Assembly (NCBI RefSeq): GCF_000266885.1 | Contig: NC_018020.1 | Location: 1,612,001 to 1,676,000 of the forward strand | DNA: 64,000 bases | Reading direction: 5' to 3' | Origin: Turneriella parva DSM 21527 | GTDB taxonomy: Bacteria > Spirochaetota > Leptospiria > Turneriellales > Turneriellaceae | Shown here: positions 44,772-52,124 of the stretch, in pieces | Layout: every line of letters begins with the position of its first letter | How positions within the stretch are numbered: position 1 is the first letter of the stretch | Notes under the pieces: generated by a model | Database searches by the model: none | Seen by the model: only the letters and a program-made list of their open reading frames with translations | Told to the model about the DNA's origin: nothing | Position numbers and translations under genes: made by a program

Positions 44772-45779
44772 TTACCGACCGAGTTCTGCCGCCAGCTTCA
44801 TAAAGCCAGAACTCGCCGCCAGTGACGCACAGTCTTGCCCCAGCTGGTTTTTTTCTCTGGAGTCGGCCCCGGCGCGAATCAATAGTTTTGCGACTACAAG
44901 CCGTGCCGTCTCTGCCGTGTCGGGGTACACAATCGTTTTGTCACAAGTTTTATGCAACGCGGTCGATGCGACTTTATCTTTGAGATTCACATCGGCACCA
45001 TGCGTTAAGAGAAATTTCACGATCATCGCATTGCCGCGCTCAGCCGCGATCATCAGCGGCGTCGTGCCAAAATCTGCCACAGCGTTCACGTCGAGCATCT
45101 GGCGTTTACTGAGTATCTCAAGACAGCGCAGCTGGTCTTCGGGTTTGCCTGCGCCCGAGACAATCTGGTGCATAAGGCCCGTGCCGGTGAGCGGCTCGCG
45201 GTATGACAGGTCTGCGCCGCGCTCTATGAGAAGTTCGAAAATCTCGGCATTCGCCGTGTACGCTGCGAGAAAAGCATTCGGTGAATCGGGTTCGCCTGTT
45301 AAGTTCTGTAAATCTGCCGCGAGCAACTTCGCGATCGTGACATTTTTAAGACGAAGGCTCTGCGAAAATAGTCTCTCGCGTTCGGTGACGGTAAGCCCTT
45401 GCCAGGCTGCGCCGTTCTTGAAAAACGCAGCGTCGCCACGCGACAAGGCCTGCTGCGCCGCCATCAGCGGGGCATCTGCCCGATAGGCAAAGAAAATCGG
45501 CAACACAGCGAGAGCCAATATCATCGCCAGATAAGGGACTAACAGCAGCTTCTGCGTGCTGAGCCGCCGCTGCAGCGGGCCTTCGAATGCGGGCACGCAT
45601 AGAAGAGCCAGACTCAATCCGATACAAATTAAAATGAAACCAGCACGGGCATCTGCCGGCGCCATGGTGCCTTCGATTGCAATGCCCAAGCTGAAGAGGC
45701 CGTTTAGCAGTGTGGCGATTCCTGTGACGACGACAGCAAACGCAATGAGCAGGCCAAAACCCGCGAAGAATTTGATCAC
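44772..45779 (-). CDS. Ankyrin-repeat membrane protein (335 aa)
   Basis: Three hydrophobic segments occupy about residues 3-105 (FGLLIAFAVVVTGIATLL, GFILICIGLSLALLCVP, LLLVPYLAMILALAVLP). A cytoplasmic or periplasmic region with ankyrin repeats follows, best seen at FGTTPLMIAAERGNAMIVKF and LLTHGADVNLKD. Ankyrin repeats bind proteins. The gene overlaps the upstream gene 45776-46360 by four bases. No enzymatic motif is present. Confidence 0.82.
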   Translation of the reverse strand: MIKFFAGFGLLIAFAVVVTGIATLLNGLFSLGIAIEGTMAPADARAGFILICIGLSLALLCVPAFEGPLQRRLSTQKLLLVPYLAMILALAVLPIFFAYRADAPLMAAQQALSRGDAAFFKNGAAWQGLTVTERERLFSQSLRLKNVTIAKLLAADLQNLTGEPDSPNAFLAAYTANAEIFELLIERGADLSYREPLTGTGLMHQIVSGAGKPEDQLRCLEILSKRQMLDVNAVADFGTTPLMIAAERGNAMIVKFLLTHGADVNLKDKVASTALHKTCDKTIVYPDTAETARLVVAKLLIRAGADSREKNQLGQDCASLAASSGFMKLAAELGR

Positions 45780-46360
45780 GCGCCTACCGCCCCGAGTACA
45801 CTGCGAATCTCTTTCGCCAGCGCGAGGTAGTCGTTACTGTTCTCACGATCACGCCCCCAGATTTTGATTAGCTCAAACTGCACACCGCTCGGCTTTCGCA
45901 GAATCAATCTGGTCCCGGCTGCTTCGAAGCGCACGTAAAACACCTCGTCAGTCAGTTCAGCAATTTCTGCATGCGGTATGAAAACTTCACCTTTGGGCCC
46001 AAAATGAGGATTTTCGACCAGGCGCACACCGTGGCGCGTCACTTCTATGAGGCCGTGGCGTTTGTACAGTTGGTGTGCGGCTATGACGAATACGGCCGTC
46101 AATCCCAGAAAAAACGGAAAGAGTATCTGGGCGTCACGGGCTTTGGCTCGTGCTAGATCTTCACCGAAAGGGGATAACATAAATTCGACCAAGGCTGTGT
46201 AAGCGCTGTGCGACCAGAGGTAAAGTATCGTCTGCGGTAGCACGATAAACGTTATGGTCAGCGCGAACCAATAACGGGGCTTTACCCAAATCTCGAGCTG
46301 GCCGGGCGCCGGGTAGTGCATGTAATAAGGAGGCAGATGGCGCATCGCCGCCCAGTTCAT
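45776..46360 (-). CDS. Two-TM membrane protein with PH-like domain (194 aa)
   Basis: Two hydrophobic segments (about 29-50, YWFALTITFIVLPQTILYLW, and 80-98, LFPFFLGLTAVFVIAAH) are followed by a beta-rich C-terminal domain (HGLIEVTRHGVRLVENP, EVFIPHAEIAELTDEVFYV) reminiscent of bacterial PH-like domains. The function is unknown. It overlaps the ankyrin gene by four bases and lies 10 bases after 46371-46607, so three genes form one operon. A start at the second Met (residue 6) is equally possible. Confidence 0.72.
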   Translation of the reverse strand: MNWAAMRHLPPYYMHYPAPGQLEIWVKPRYWFALTITFIVLPQTILYLWSHSAYTALVEFMLSPFGEDLARAKARDAQILFPFFLGLTAVFVIAAHQLYKRHGLIEVTRHGVRLVENPHFGPKGEVFIPHAEIAELTDEVFYVRFEAAGTRLILRKPSGVQFELIKIWGRDRENSNDYLALAKEIRSVLGAVGA

Positions 46361-46370
46361 TTGATGCTCT

Positions 46371-46607
46371 TCAGCGCAGGCGTTGCAGCTGTTCGCCCAA
46401 TCGTTTGAGGTCTTCGAGCAGATCGGTGGGTACCGGTTTTACTGCGTGGCCTAAAGTGTTTGCGTCGTCGATCAGGTCGAGCACGAGCTTGCGGTTCGCA
46501 AAGCGCTTTGACTCAGGCCAGCGCATATATTCGTTCTTGAATTCGGCTGCCTTTTGGTCGATCATCGCGACGATTTTATTGAGTGCGGCTACCTGTTCAG
46601 ATGACAT
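46371..46607 (-). CDS. Small helical protein, unknown (78 aa)
   Basis: A short charged helical protein: SSEQVAALNKIVAMIDQKAA at the N-terminus and LLEDLKRLGEQLQRLR at the end. It probably forms a coiled coil. The frame stays open upstream to 46658, but the extension is Cys/Trp-rich and unlikely, so I start at 46607. It heads the operon with the PH-like and ankyrin proteins, and lies 92 bases from the divergent SH3b lipoprotein gene. Confidence 0.6.
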   Translation of the reverse strand: MSSEQVAALNKIVAMIDQKAAEFKNEYMRWPESKRFANRKLVLDLIDDANTLGHAVKPVPTDLLEDLKRLGEQLQRLR

Positions 46608-46699
46608 GGCCGAGCACCACATGATTGCAGTCGCGCTGTCAACATTGTTACACCACACGAAAGCTATTGACGTGAGCGCTTTACGGGCAACTCACGCTG

Positions 46700-47125
46700 A
46701 TGCGATGGTGGTGCGTTGGGTTACTTGCGATAGGTTTCGGCTTCTGCTTTTCTGTAAGCTGTAAATCCGCACCGCCAAAGGCGGTTGAACCAACACCCCC
46801 GCCACCGGTTATAGAGGCACCAGCGCCCGAACCGGTCGCTCGTGCGATGCCCGAGGCGGGCCCAATGCAGGTCGCCGTGCTCGGTGAACTGGCGCTGCGC
46901 GTTGCGCCAGGTCGCAAAAGCAATTTCATTCGGGCGATACCTTACGGTGCTACCGTGCAGGTGATTGATCGTTTTGGGCCAGACGACATCGCCCGCGGCG
47001 TCGAAGGTAAATGGTATAAAGTCTCGTATCGCGGCAAAACCGGGTGGGTGTTCGGCGGTTTCTTGCGCGAAGTTGGCGAAGAGCATCGCTATCGGCTGAA
47101 GGGCCGCCGCGCTGTTCGGTACTAG
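46700..47125 (+). CDS. SH3b-domain lipoprotein (141 aa)
   Basis: A signal peptide with probable lipobox FSVSC (Cys about 21) is followed by a Pro-rich spacer (PPKAVEPTPPPPVIEAPAPE) and an SH3b domain, about residues 57-130: ALRVAPGRKSNFIRAIPYGA, then KWYKVSYRGKTGWVFGGFL. The Pro spacer should let the domain reach peptidoglycan from the membrane anchor. Its last four bases overlap the convergent gene at 47122. Confidence 0.85.
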   Translation: MRWWCVGLLAIGFGFCFSVSCKSAPPKAVEPTPPPPVIEAPAPEPVARAMPEAGPMQVAVLGELALRVAPGRKSNFIRAIPYGATVQVIDRFGPDDIARGVEGKWYKVSYRGKTGWVFGGFLREVGEEHRYRLKGRRAVRY

Positions 47126-48318
47126 TTTACACGCCAATTCTCGCGCAGATACGAAACCATTGCCTCACCGCCGGTGCGCTTTGCCGCCTCGAGCAGGTTC
47201 TTGCTCGCGGCCGCATGCGTTCTGATCTGGCCCGATACTTGTGCTATCGCGGCGAGATTTGACATAAAGATTTTCATGCGATCATAACCGAACTTCAGGT
47301 AGAGGTCGAATAGCAGGCTGCTGAGCGCCCAGCCTCGATAAAAGCCATTGCGGTCTTTTTCATACGCCTCGGTGAAGGTGAATTTGCTTGCGCGAAAGCG
47401 CCGGCCAAACTCAACGACTCCCGGCCCATGGGGATAACCCACCGTCTTGTGGCTCTGCTCGTAAGCAGCCGGCGTTACGCCGAGGCGATCGACACAGACA
47501 CTCATCGCAAATTCGGGAAACGCCGAGGCGACCACGTCATGCCCCGCGCTCGGGTCCAGTGCGGGAAAAAAAGCAAACCCGGGGTTCTTGTGGTTTGAAC
47601 CGCCGCGCCCCAATTCATAATAACCTACCTGCCACGTGAGAACATTTGTCACTGCACCCATGCGTTTCTGTGCTTCGCTAAACTCGTTAATCTGTATTTC
47701 GGCCCTGCCACCCGCGCCACAGCCGGCACCACAGGTTGCCTTGACGACAGCGACACTCGACTTGCCGGGAAACTGCGGCAGCGTATGGCGTGGCCAGCCC
47801 CGCACCGACATGTCGGCAAAGACAGCCGAGCAGCCGTCGATGAGGCGAATTACCTGAGGCGCATCGGCTGGCGAAAGTGTACTGGGCAGCAGTACCACAG
47901 AACGGCTACCGGGATAAGCATAGAGCTTCTCGGTCTGGCCTTTATAATTCTTGTAGTCGATTAAAGTACCAGCTGCAATAGTCGGGGGCGCCGGGTATGG
48001 TGAAATACATTTCCATGAATAGGCATCGTTCTTGTCGAACACTTCTGCCTTTGCAGTCACACCATGCTGCGCCGCGCAGGCGGCGTTCAGGTTCAGCGAT
48101 TGCAGCGAGCCGTCTCTGAGCTGGCAGCGCCAGTTATAAGCGCGATTCGGCGCACTGTTCTGTTTGGTGACTTTGTTCGCCTCGTCGACGATAACCGCGC
48201 GTGAGCCCGGCGCCTGCCGGGCACACTGTGCATTCAGGTTCACTCCGCCATGGTTCTTTGCGAATGCGGCCGAAACTGCAGCCGAAAAGGCGAGCGCAGC
48301 GAATAAGACGTTCTTCAT
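47122..48318 (-). CDS. Exported protein with two Asn-Cys-Trp repeats (398 aa)
   Basis: Start 48318 gives a clear signal peptide (KNVLFAALAFSAAVSAAFA). Two short repeats follow: VNLNAQCARQAPGSRA ending AYNWRC and LNLNAACAAQHGVTAKA ending AYSWKC. The remainder (about residues 100-398) is a globular domain with WQVGYYELGRGGSNHKNPGF and several Cys residues, without a known catalytic motif. The first part may be a small lectin-like or wall-binding module, which is a guess. It overlaps the convergent lipoprotein gene by 4 bases. Confidence 0.75.
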   Translation of the reverse strand: MKNVLFAALAFSAAVSAAFAKNHGGVNLNAQCARQAPGSRAVIVDEANKVTKQNSAPNRAYNWRCQLRDGSLQSLNLNAACAAQHGVTAKAEVFDKNDAYSWKCISPYPAPPTIAAGTLIDYKNYKGQTEKLYAYPGSRSVVLLPSTLSPADAPQVIRLIDGCSAVFADMSVRGWPRHTLPQFPGKSSVAVVKATCGAGCGAGGRAEIQINEFSEAQKRMGAVTNVLTWQVGYYELGRGGSNHKNPGFAFFPALDPSAGHDVVASAFPEFAMSVCVDRLGVTPAAYEQSHKTVGYPHGPGVVEFGRRFRASKFTFTEAYEKDRNGFYRGWALSSLLFDLYLKFGYDRMKIFMSNLAAIAQVSGQIRTHAAASKNLLEAAKRTGGEAMVSYLRENWRVN

Positions 48319-48332
48319 CTGCCGACGCTCTT

Positions 48333-49073
48333 TTATTGCCGCATGACAACGCCAGCGATTATGCAGACAACCCCGACCACAAAGCCGATCAGCCCGACGA
48401 TGGCCGCACGTTTGAACCAAACGCTGAATGTCACCGAAAGACCCATTGTTGTAATTGCGCCAAGAAAGCCGCAGACGACGAAATACCAGTCTCGTGTGCG
48501 CTCCACCTCATCGGCCACAATCGCCGCCACACCGATGCCTGCTGGCAGTAGGGTGAGAAAGTGCCCCAGAAATGCTTTGAGATAGCGCTCATGTACCCAT
48601 GCCGTCAACAGCGCGAACACGAACCACGCGTCGAAAAGCAGCGTCAGAGTCAGCACCGCGTAAAACCCAAAACGGCGTTCGCGCTCGAGCACCGATTCGT
48701 ATGGATTTTCAGGATTCACCCACGCCACGACAGTTTTGCCCTCGGGATACTTCTCGGTATGTTTTCCCGAGTTGAAACGCTCGAACGGGCCAACACGCCG
48801 CGAGACATATTCCTTTTCGTCGAAGCGAAATGTGTATTCAATGCGTTCGTAGAGCGCCGATGGGCCGTGTCCCTCGCCCTCGTTTTCGGGAAGAGTATCG
48901 CTCACCGAAACCTTTACGGTTGCGGGGATTTCGGGCCAGCTCTGCGCGCGGTAGAGCTGGCAGCTGTCACGAATAAAAAACTTTGTGAACCAAAACGCAG
49001 GCAGACCTGATACCAGCAGCATGGCAGCCACAAGCCAGCGTGCGGATTTAGATTCTTCTTGTTTTTTCGCCAT
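48333..49073 (-). CDS. DUF3592-type membrane protein (246 aa)
   Basis: A first membrane helix (WLVAAMLLVSGLPAFWFTKF) leads to an extracytoplasmic beta domain of the DUF3592 type (SWPEIPATVKVSVSDT, then YRFEYTF-like RIEYTFRFDEKEYVSRRVG and VVAWVNPENPYESVLE). Three more helices follow near 135-160, 165-185 and 195-245. The function is unknown. Its ATG shares one base with the SDR stop codon (TAATG at 49073), so the two are coupled. Confidence 0.82.
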   Translation of the reverse strand: MAKKQEESKSARWLVAAMLLVSGLPAFWFTKFFIRDSCQLYRAQSWPEIPATVKVSVSDTLPENEGEGHGPSALYERIEYTFRFDEKEYVSRRVGPFERFNSGKHTEKYPEGKTVVAWVNPENPYESVLERERRFGFYAVLTLTLLFDAWFVFALLTAWVHERYLKAFLGHFLTLLPAGIGVAAIVADEVERTRDWYFVVCGFLGAITTMGLSVTFSVWFKRAAIVGLIGFVVGVVCIIAGVVMRQ

Positions 49074-49819
49074 TACGTCATTCTGATCGCGCCGTCGAGA
49101 CGAATCACCTCGCCGTTCAGGTAAGTGTTCTCGATAATGTGCTGCACAAGGTGCGCGAATTCAGGTGGCCTGCCCATACGATTTGGGAAAGGAATCGTTT
49201 CGACGAGCTCTTCAGAAGCCTTGCCCGGCAGGCGCGCAACCATCGGTGTCTCAAACGCGCCAGGTGCGATCGCCATCACGCGAAAACCGTATTGCGCCAT
49301 CTCGCGCGCGAGTGGCAGCGTCATGCTCGCAACCCCGCCTTTCGATGCCGAATAAGGTGCCTGCCCCACTTTGCCGTCATATGCCGCGACCGATGCTGTA
49401 TTAATGAAGACACCGCGCTCGCCCTCAGCGTTCGGTTCTTGTTTGCTCATCGGCGTCGAGGCAATGCTGATGACATTGTACGTGCCCATGAGGTTGATCT
49501 CGATAATTTGCCGGGCAGCTTCCAGTGCCCCGAATTTCTTCTTTGATACAGTCTTCACAACATTGCCGACACCCGCGCAGTTGATAACACCCTGCAGGCC
49601 ACCAAAGCGGCTGAATGCAAGATCGACCGCTGCCTGCACTTCGTCGGGGTTTGTGACGCTGGTCTTCAAAAAATCATAGCTGATCTGAGTAAGCCCTTCG
49701 GGCTTACTCAGATCAGCTATAACAACATTGCCGCCGAGTGACATGAGTCTTTCAACCGTCGCGCGACCGAGTCCCGAACTTCCGCCGGTGACGAGAAATG
49801 TGCTGCCTTCGATCTTCAT
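49073..49819 (-). CDS. Short-chain dehydrogenase, 3-hydroxyacyl-CoA dehydrogenase type 2-like
   Basis: A 248-residue SDR. The NAD-binding TGGSSGLG motif is at about 12-19, NCAG at about 80, and the catalytic Ser/Tyr/Lys lie in NTASVAAYDGKVGQAPYSAS followed by KGG. The closest type by look is HSD17B10/type 2 hydroxyacyl-CoA dehydrogenase (IAPGAFETPM, YLNGEVIRLDGAIRM), which oxidises 3-hydroxyacyl-CoA. A perfect 21-bp palindrome (49676-49720) lies within its coding sequence, encoding IADLSKPEGLTQISY. Confidence 0.9.
   Translation of the reverse strand: MKIEGSTFLVTGGSSGLGRATVERLMSLGGNVVIADLSKPEGLTQISYDFLKTSVTNPDEVQAAVDLAFSRFGGLQGVINCAGVGNVVKTVSKKKFGALEAARQIIEINLMGTYNVISIASTPMSKQEPNAEGERGVFINTASVAAYDGKVGQAPYSASKGGVASMTLPLAREMAQYGFRVMAIAPGAFETPMVARLPGKASEELVETIPFPNRMGRPPEFAHLVQHIIENTYLNGEVIRLDGAIRMT
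49676..49720. repeat. Perfect 21-bp inverted repeat inside the SDR gene
   Basis: Bases 49676-49696 pair without mismatch with 49700-49720 around the loop TTC. On the coding strand it is read through in frame as IADLSKPEGLTQISY. Its stem and loop lengths resemble the hairpins at 940-984 and 60402-60446. Confidence 0.92.
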
Positions 49820-50016
49820 GGATGCCTAAACTCCAATGAAGTATGCGTTGACAATCGAACGCTTTCGCAGAACGACTGGGCTCAAGACTGGTGGCTCATT
49901 GTCGGCAGAAGTGCCTATCAAAAGCCCCGGCGAAAAAATTGATGGCCGCGCCACGTTAGCGGAGCGTCATATCCCCCGGTTCGCAAGAATCAAATAAACA
50001 GATATTAGAGGACAAC

Positions 50017-50205
50017 ATGAAAAAAGCAATTTCGATTCTCTCAGTCGTGACCCTTATCGCACTCTCTATGCCAGTTATGGCGCAAGATTCAGACCCATCG
50101 ACACCCCCTGCAACACCAACAGATTGCAAAGGTCTGAAAGGCAAAGAGCGCGCTGCTTGCCAAAAAGCACAGGCAGAAGCGAAGAAAAACGAAAAGAAAA
50201 AGTAA
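50017..50205 (+). CDS. Small secreted Lys-rich protein (62 aa)
   Basis: A cleavable signal peptide (SILSVVTLIALSMPVMA) precedes a short mature part that is Pro/Thr-rich and then Lys/Ala/Glu-rich (CKGLKGKERAACQK, two Cys). It may be a periplasmic chaperone-like or binding peptide; the function is unknown. The ATG is preceded by AGAGGAC and followed at its 3' end by a strong terminator (50250). The upstream region 49820-50016 shows no other gene. Confidence 0.75.
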   Translation: MKKAISILSVVTLIALSMPVMAQDSDPSTPPATPTDCKGLKGKERAACQKAQAEAKKNEKKK

Positions 50206-50249
50206 GCGTTTTTCAAAGAATTTCCCCGGCAAACCGGGTAATTCTCAAA

Positions 50250-50274
50250 AAGGGCCCCGCGGGGCCCTTTTTTT
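50250..50274 (+). terminator. Rho-independent terminator
   Basis: AAGGGCCCC pairs with GGGGCCCTT around the central CG of AAGGGCCCCGCGGGGCCCTT, followed by a run of T (to 50274). It ends the transcript of the small secreted protein. Confidence 0.92.
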
Positions 50275-50367
50275 GTGCCCGTTGATTCATTAGCTATGGA
50301 AATCCTCAACTGGCGCTCACTTTTTTGGCCTCGGTGAACTAACGTATACCATATAGTTTATAGACTA

Positions 50368-50508
50368 GGACACCCATAAAAAGTCCGCCAGCGAATCGGA
50401 AACGCTGTGGTTTGAAGACAAACCCCACGCTAAACGGCCATAAATGGCCTGTTTCCGATTCGCCGTTCGGCACTGCGTGCCGAATACGCGGTCATTTTAT
50501 GCGTGTCC
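50368..50508. repeat. Structured intergenic element, copy 3
   Basis: The outer stem is 50368-50388 with 50488-50508 (18 of 21). The inner stem is 50391-50403 with 50451-50463 (13 of 13). Inside are a hairpin from GTGG/CCAC (50407-50428) and GGCCA/TGGCC (50436-50449), and after the inner stem a hairpin TTCGGCAC/GTGCCGAA (about 50466-50484). The core ACGCTAAACGGCC (50427-50439) matches copy 2. It occupies most of the gap between the terminator at 50274 and the ATPase-fold gene; a GTG within its right arm (50503) is an alternative start for that gene. Confidence 0.82.
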
Positions 50509-50520
50509 AACTGGGAACTT

Positions 50521-51231
50521 ATGCCGACAGACACAAAAACACTACCTGAGGCGATACACAGGGCGGCCGAGCAGATAATTGAAAGCGAACGAAAGCTCGT
50601 TATCAAGGCCTATGGCGTCATCCATTCGACCGAAGACTTTATGCGCGGGTTTATCAGAAAGGTGATGGATCGTTTTAACCGCATCGATCTCGCCCCTGCC
50701 GTCGAGATCATCGTCAAAGAGCTGGTGATGAACGCGGCGAAAGCGAATTTCAAAAAGATCTTTTTCGCCGAGAATAATCTGCGGCATGACGACCCTGAGC
50801 ACTATGAGCGCGGCATGGTCGGATTTCGGGACGTCATCGATGAGAACATCTTCGTCGACTATGGCCGCAAAGCGCGGGAAGCCCAGCTGCTCGTTGAGAC
50901 ATCTTTCGACTTCGACAAAGACCGTGTGATCATTGAAATACGCAACAACACCCGCATGGCACCGTACGAAGAAAAGCGTGTACGAGAAAAATTGCAGCGG
51001 GGCCTCGAGTGCACCGACATGGCAGAGTTCTTGCTCGAGCACATGGATGAAACCGAGGGGGCCGGTGCAGGCCTTGCGCTCTGCATCATCACGATGCGCT
51101 CAGCCGAACTCGACCCCCGACTGCTCACAATTTCAACGGACGATGACGGTACAATTGCGCGCGTCGAGATTCCGCTGCACGCCGGTTACCCACCGGTAAG
51201 AAGTCGCTGGCAAGAGGCGATGGCGGGGTAA
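50521..51231 (+). CDS. Stand-alone histidine-kinase-type ATPase-fold regulator (236 aa)
   Basis: The N-box-like segment EIIVKELVMNAAKANFKKIF and the G-box-like ETEGAGAGLALCIITMRSAE resemble the N-terminal domain of the cyclase fusion at 39857-41635. There is no histidine-phosphorylation or receiver domain, so it may bind ATP and regulate a partner, as anti-sigma kinases do. A GTG at 50503 is an alternative start but lies in the structured element. No partner gene is adjacent; the next gene is on the opposite strand. Confidence 0.75.
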   Translation: MPTDTKTLPEAIHRAAEQIIESERKLVIKAYGVIHSTEDFMRGFIRKVMDRFNRIDLAPAVEIIVKELVMNAAKANFKKIFFAENNLRHDDPEHYERGMVGFRDVIDENIFVDYGRKAREAQLLVETSFDFDKDRVIIEIRNNTRMAPYEEKRVREKLQRGLECTDMAEFLLEHMDETEGAGAGLALCIITMRSAELDPRLLTISTDDDGTIARVEIPLHAGYPPVRSRWQEAMAG

Positions 51232-51243
51232 AACCCTGCCGGC

Positions 51244-52122
51244 TCAGGTTTTCCCCGCCTTCTTCATCACAAACTTTCCCGTAACATAAGCCGCGGCCCC
51301 CGCGAGCGTCAGCACCAGCGGCGAAACGACAAAAACAGCGAAGAAACTTTTGATGAACGCAGCGCCGATCGATTGTACGCTCTCAGCGGCGACGCCCTTG
51401 TAGCCCGAAACGATGCTCTGCGCGATAGAGCCTGATGCCAGCCACGGCAAGAAAAGCAGCAGGCCGGTGATGAGCAGCGTTATGCCCACTGCGATGAGTG
51501 TCTGCCGCACGCTGCGCAGGACTATAAATGTGAGAATGAGCACCGCAATCAGAATGAGCAGCACTGCGTTATAACTCTGGTAAAACTTGCCTACGGTTTT
51601 CTTGACCTGTGCCAGATCACTTTCACGCGAGGTGAGCAGCGATGTCAGGTTGAGCTTTTCAGGCACCTTTTCTACTAGCATTTTTGCCGCCGGCTCGACG
51701 AATGAGCGCGGAAGTTTTTTCATTGTTTCATTCTGCATCAGGCCATCGACGGCAGATTTCAAAACTCCCGGGTCTTGTTTGAAGTCGCTGAGACTCATCG
51801 TCAGCGAGGGTTTTTCTTGATCGCCTTTGAGGTATGCGAACAGCTGGTCGAGCATCGACCGGGATTGCTTTTTGAATTCTGGTTCAAGAACCGAATAGCC
51901 GAGTTTGCTGATGACGGCGAGCTGTGAGGGTGCGCCATCTGCTTTTGCCGAATTTTCTGCAGCCTGGGCGATCTCGCCAAACTTCTGGCCTTGAATGAAG
52001 TTGCTCAAGTATTCAGTGCTGCCGAGACTGCGGTCAATTGCCACAAATACCGCAGCCATTGCCGCACCTGCGGCGAGCGCCGCACATAAAATCACCACCG
52101 TTAACCATTTGATCATCGTCAT
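51244..52122 (-). CDS. Membrane protein, unknown (292 aa)
   Basis: An N-terminal hydrophobic segment (KWLTVVILCAALAAGAAMAA) is followed by a soluble region (residues about 30-180, helical, with SLSDFKQDPGVLKSAVDG) and three C-terminal membrane segments (VLLILIAVLILTFIVL, VGITLLITGLLLFLPWL, FFAVFVVSPLVLTLAGAAA). No family is recognised. It lies 2 bases after the acyl-CoA dehydrogenase stop, on the same strand. AGAGGT precedes the ATG at 52122. Confidence 0.72.
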   Translation of the reverse strand: MTMIKWLTVVILCAALAAGAAMAAVFVAIDRSLGSTEYLSNFIQGQKFGEIAQAAENSAKADGAPSQLAVISKLGYSVLEPEFKKQSRSMLDQLFAYLKGDQEKPSLTMSLSDFKQDPGVLKSAVDGLMQNETMKKLPRSFVEPAAKMLVEKVPEKLNLTSLLTSRESDLAQVKKTVGKFYQSYNAVLLILIAVLILTFIVLRSVRQTLIAVGITLLITGLLLFLPWLASGSIAQSIVSGYKGVAAESVQSIGAAFIKSFFAVFVVSPLVLTLAGAAAYVTGKFVMKKAGKT

Positions 52123-52124
52123 TT

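Noticed and set aside
49848-49853. A TTGACA -35 box for the small secreted protein gene at 50017
   Set aside because: No acceptable -10 box follows at 16-18 bases, so I do not call a promoter.
50295-50336. A 13-codon frame (MEILNWRSLFWPR) after the terminator
   Set aside because: Too short, no ribosome-binding site and no neighbouring context.
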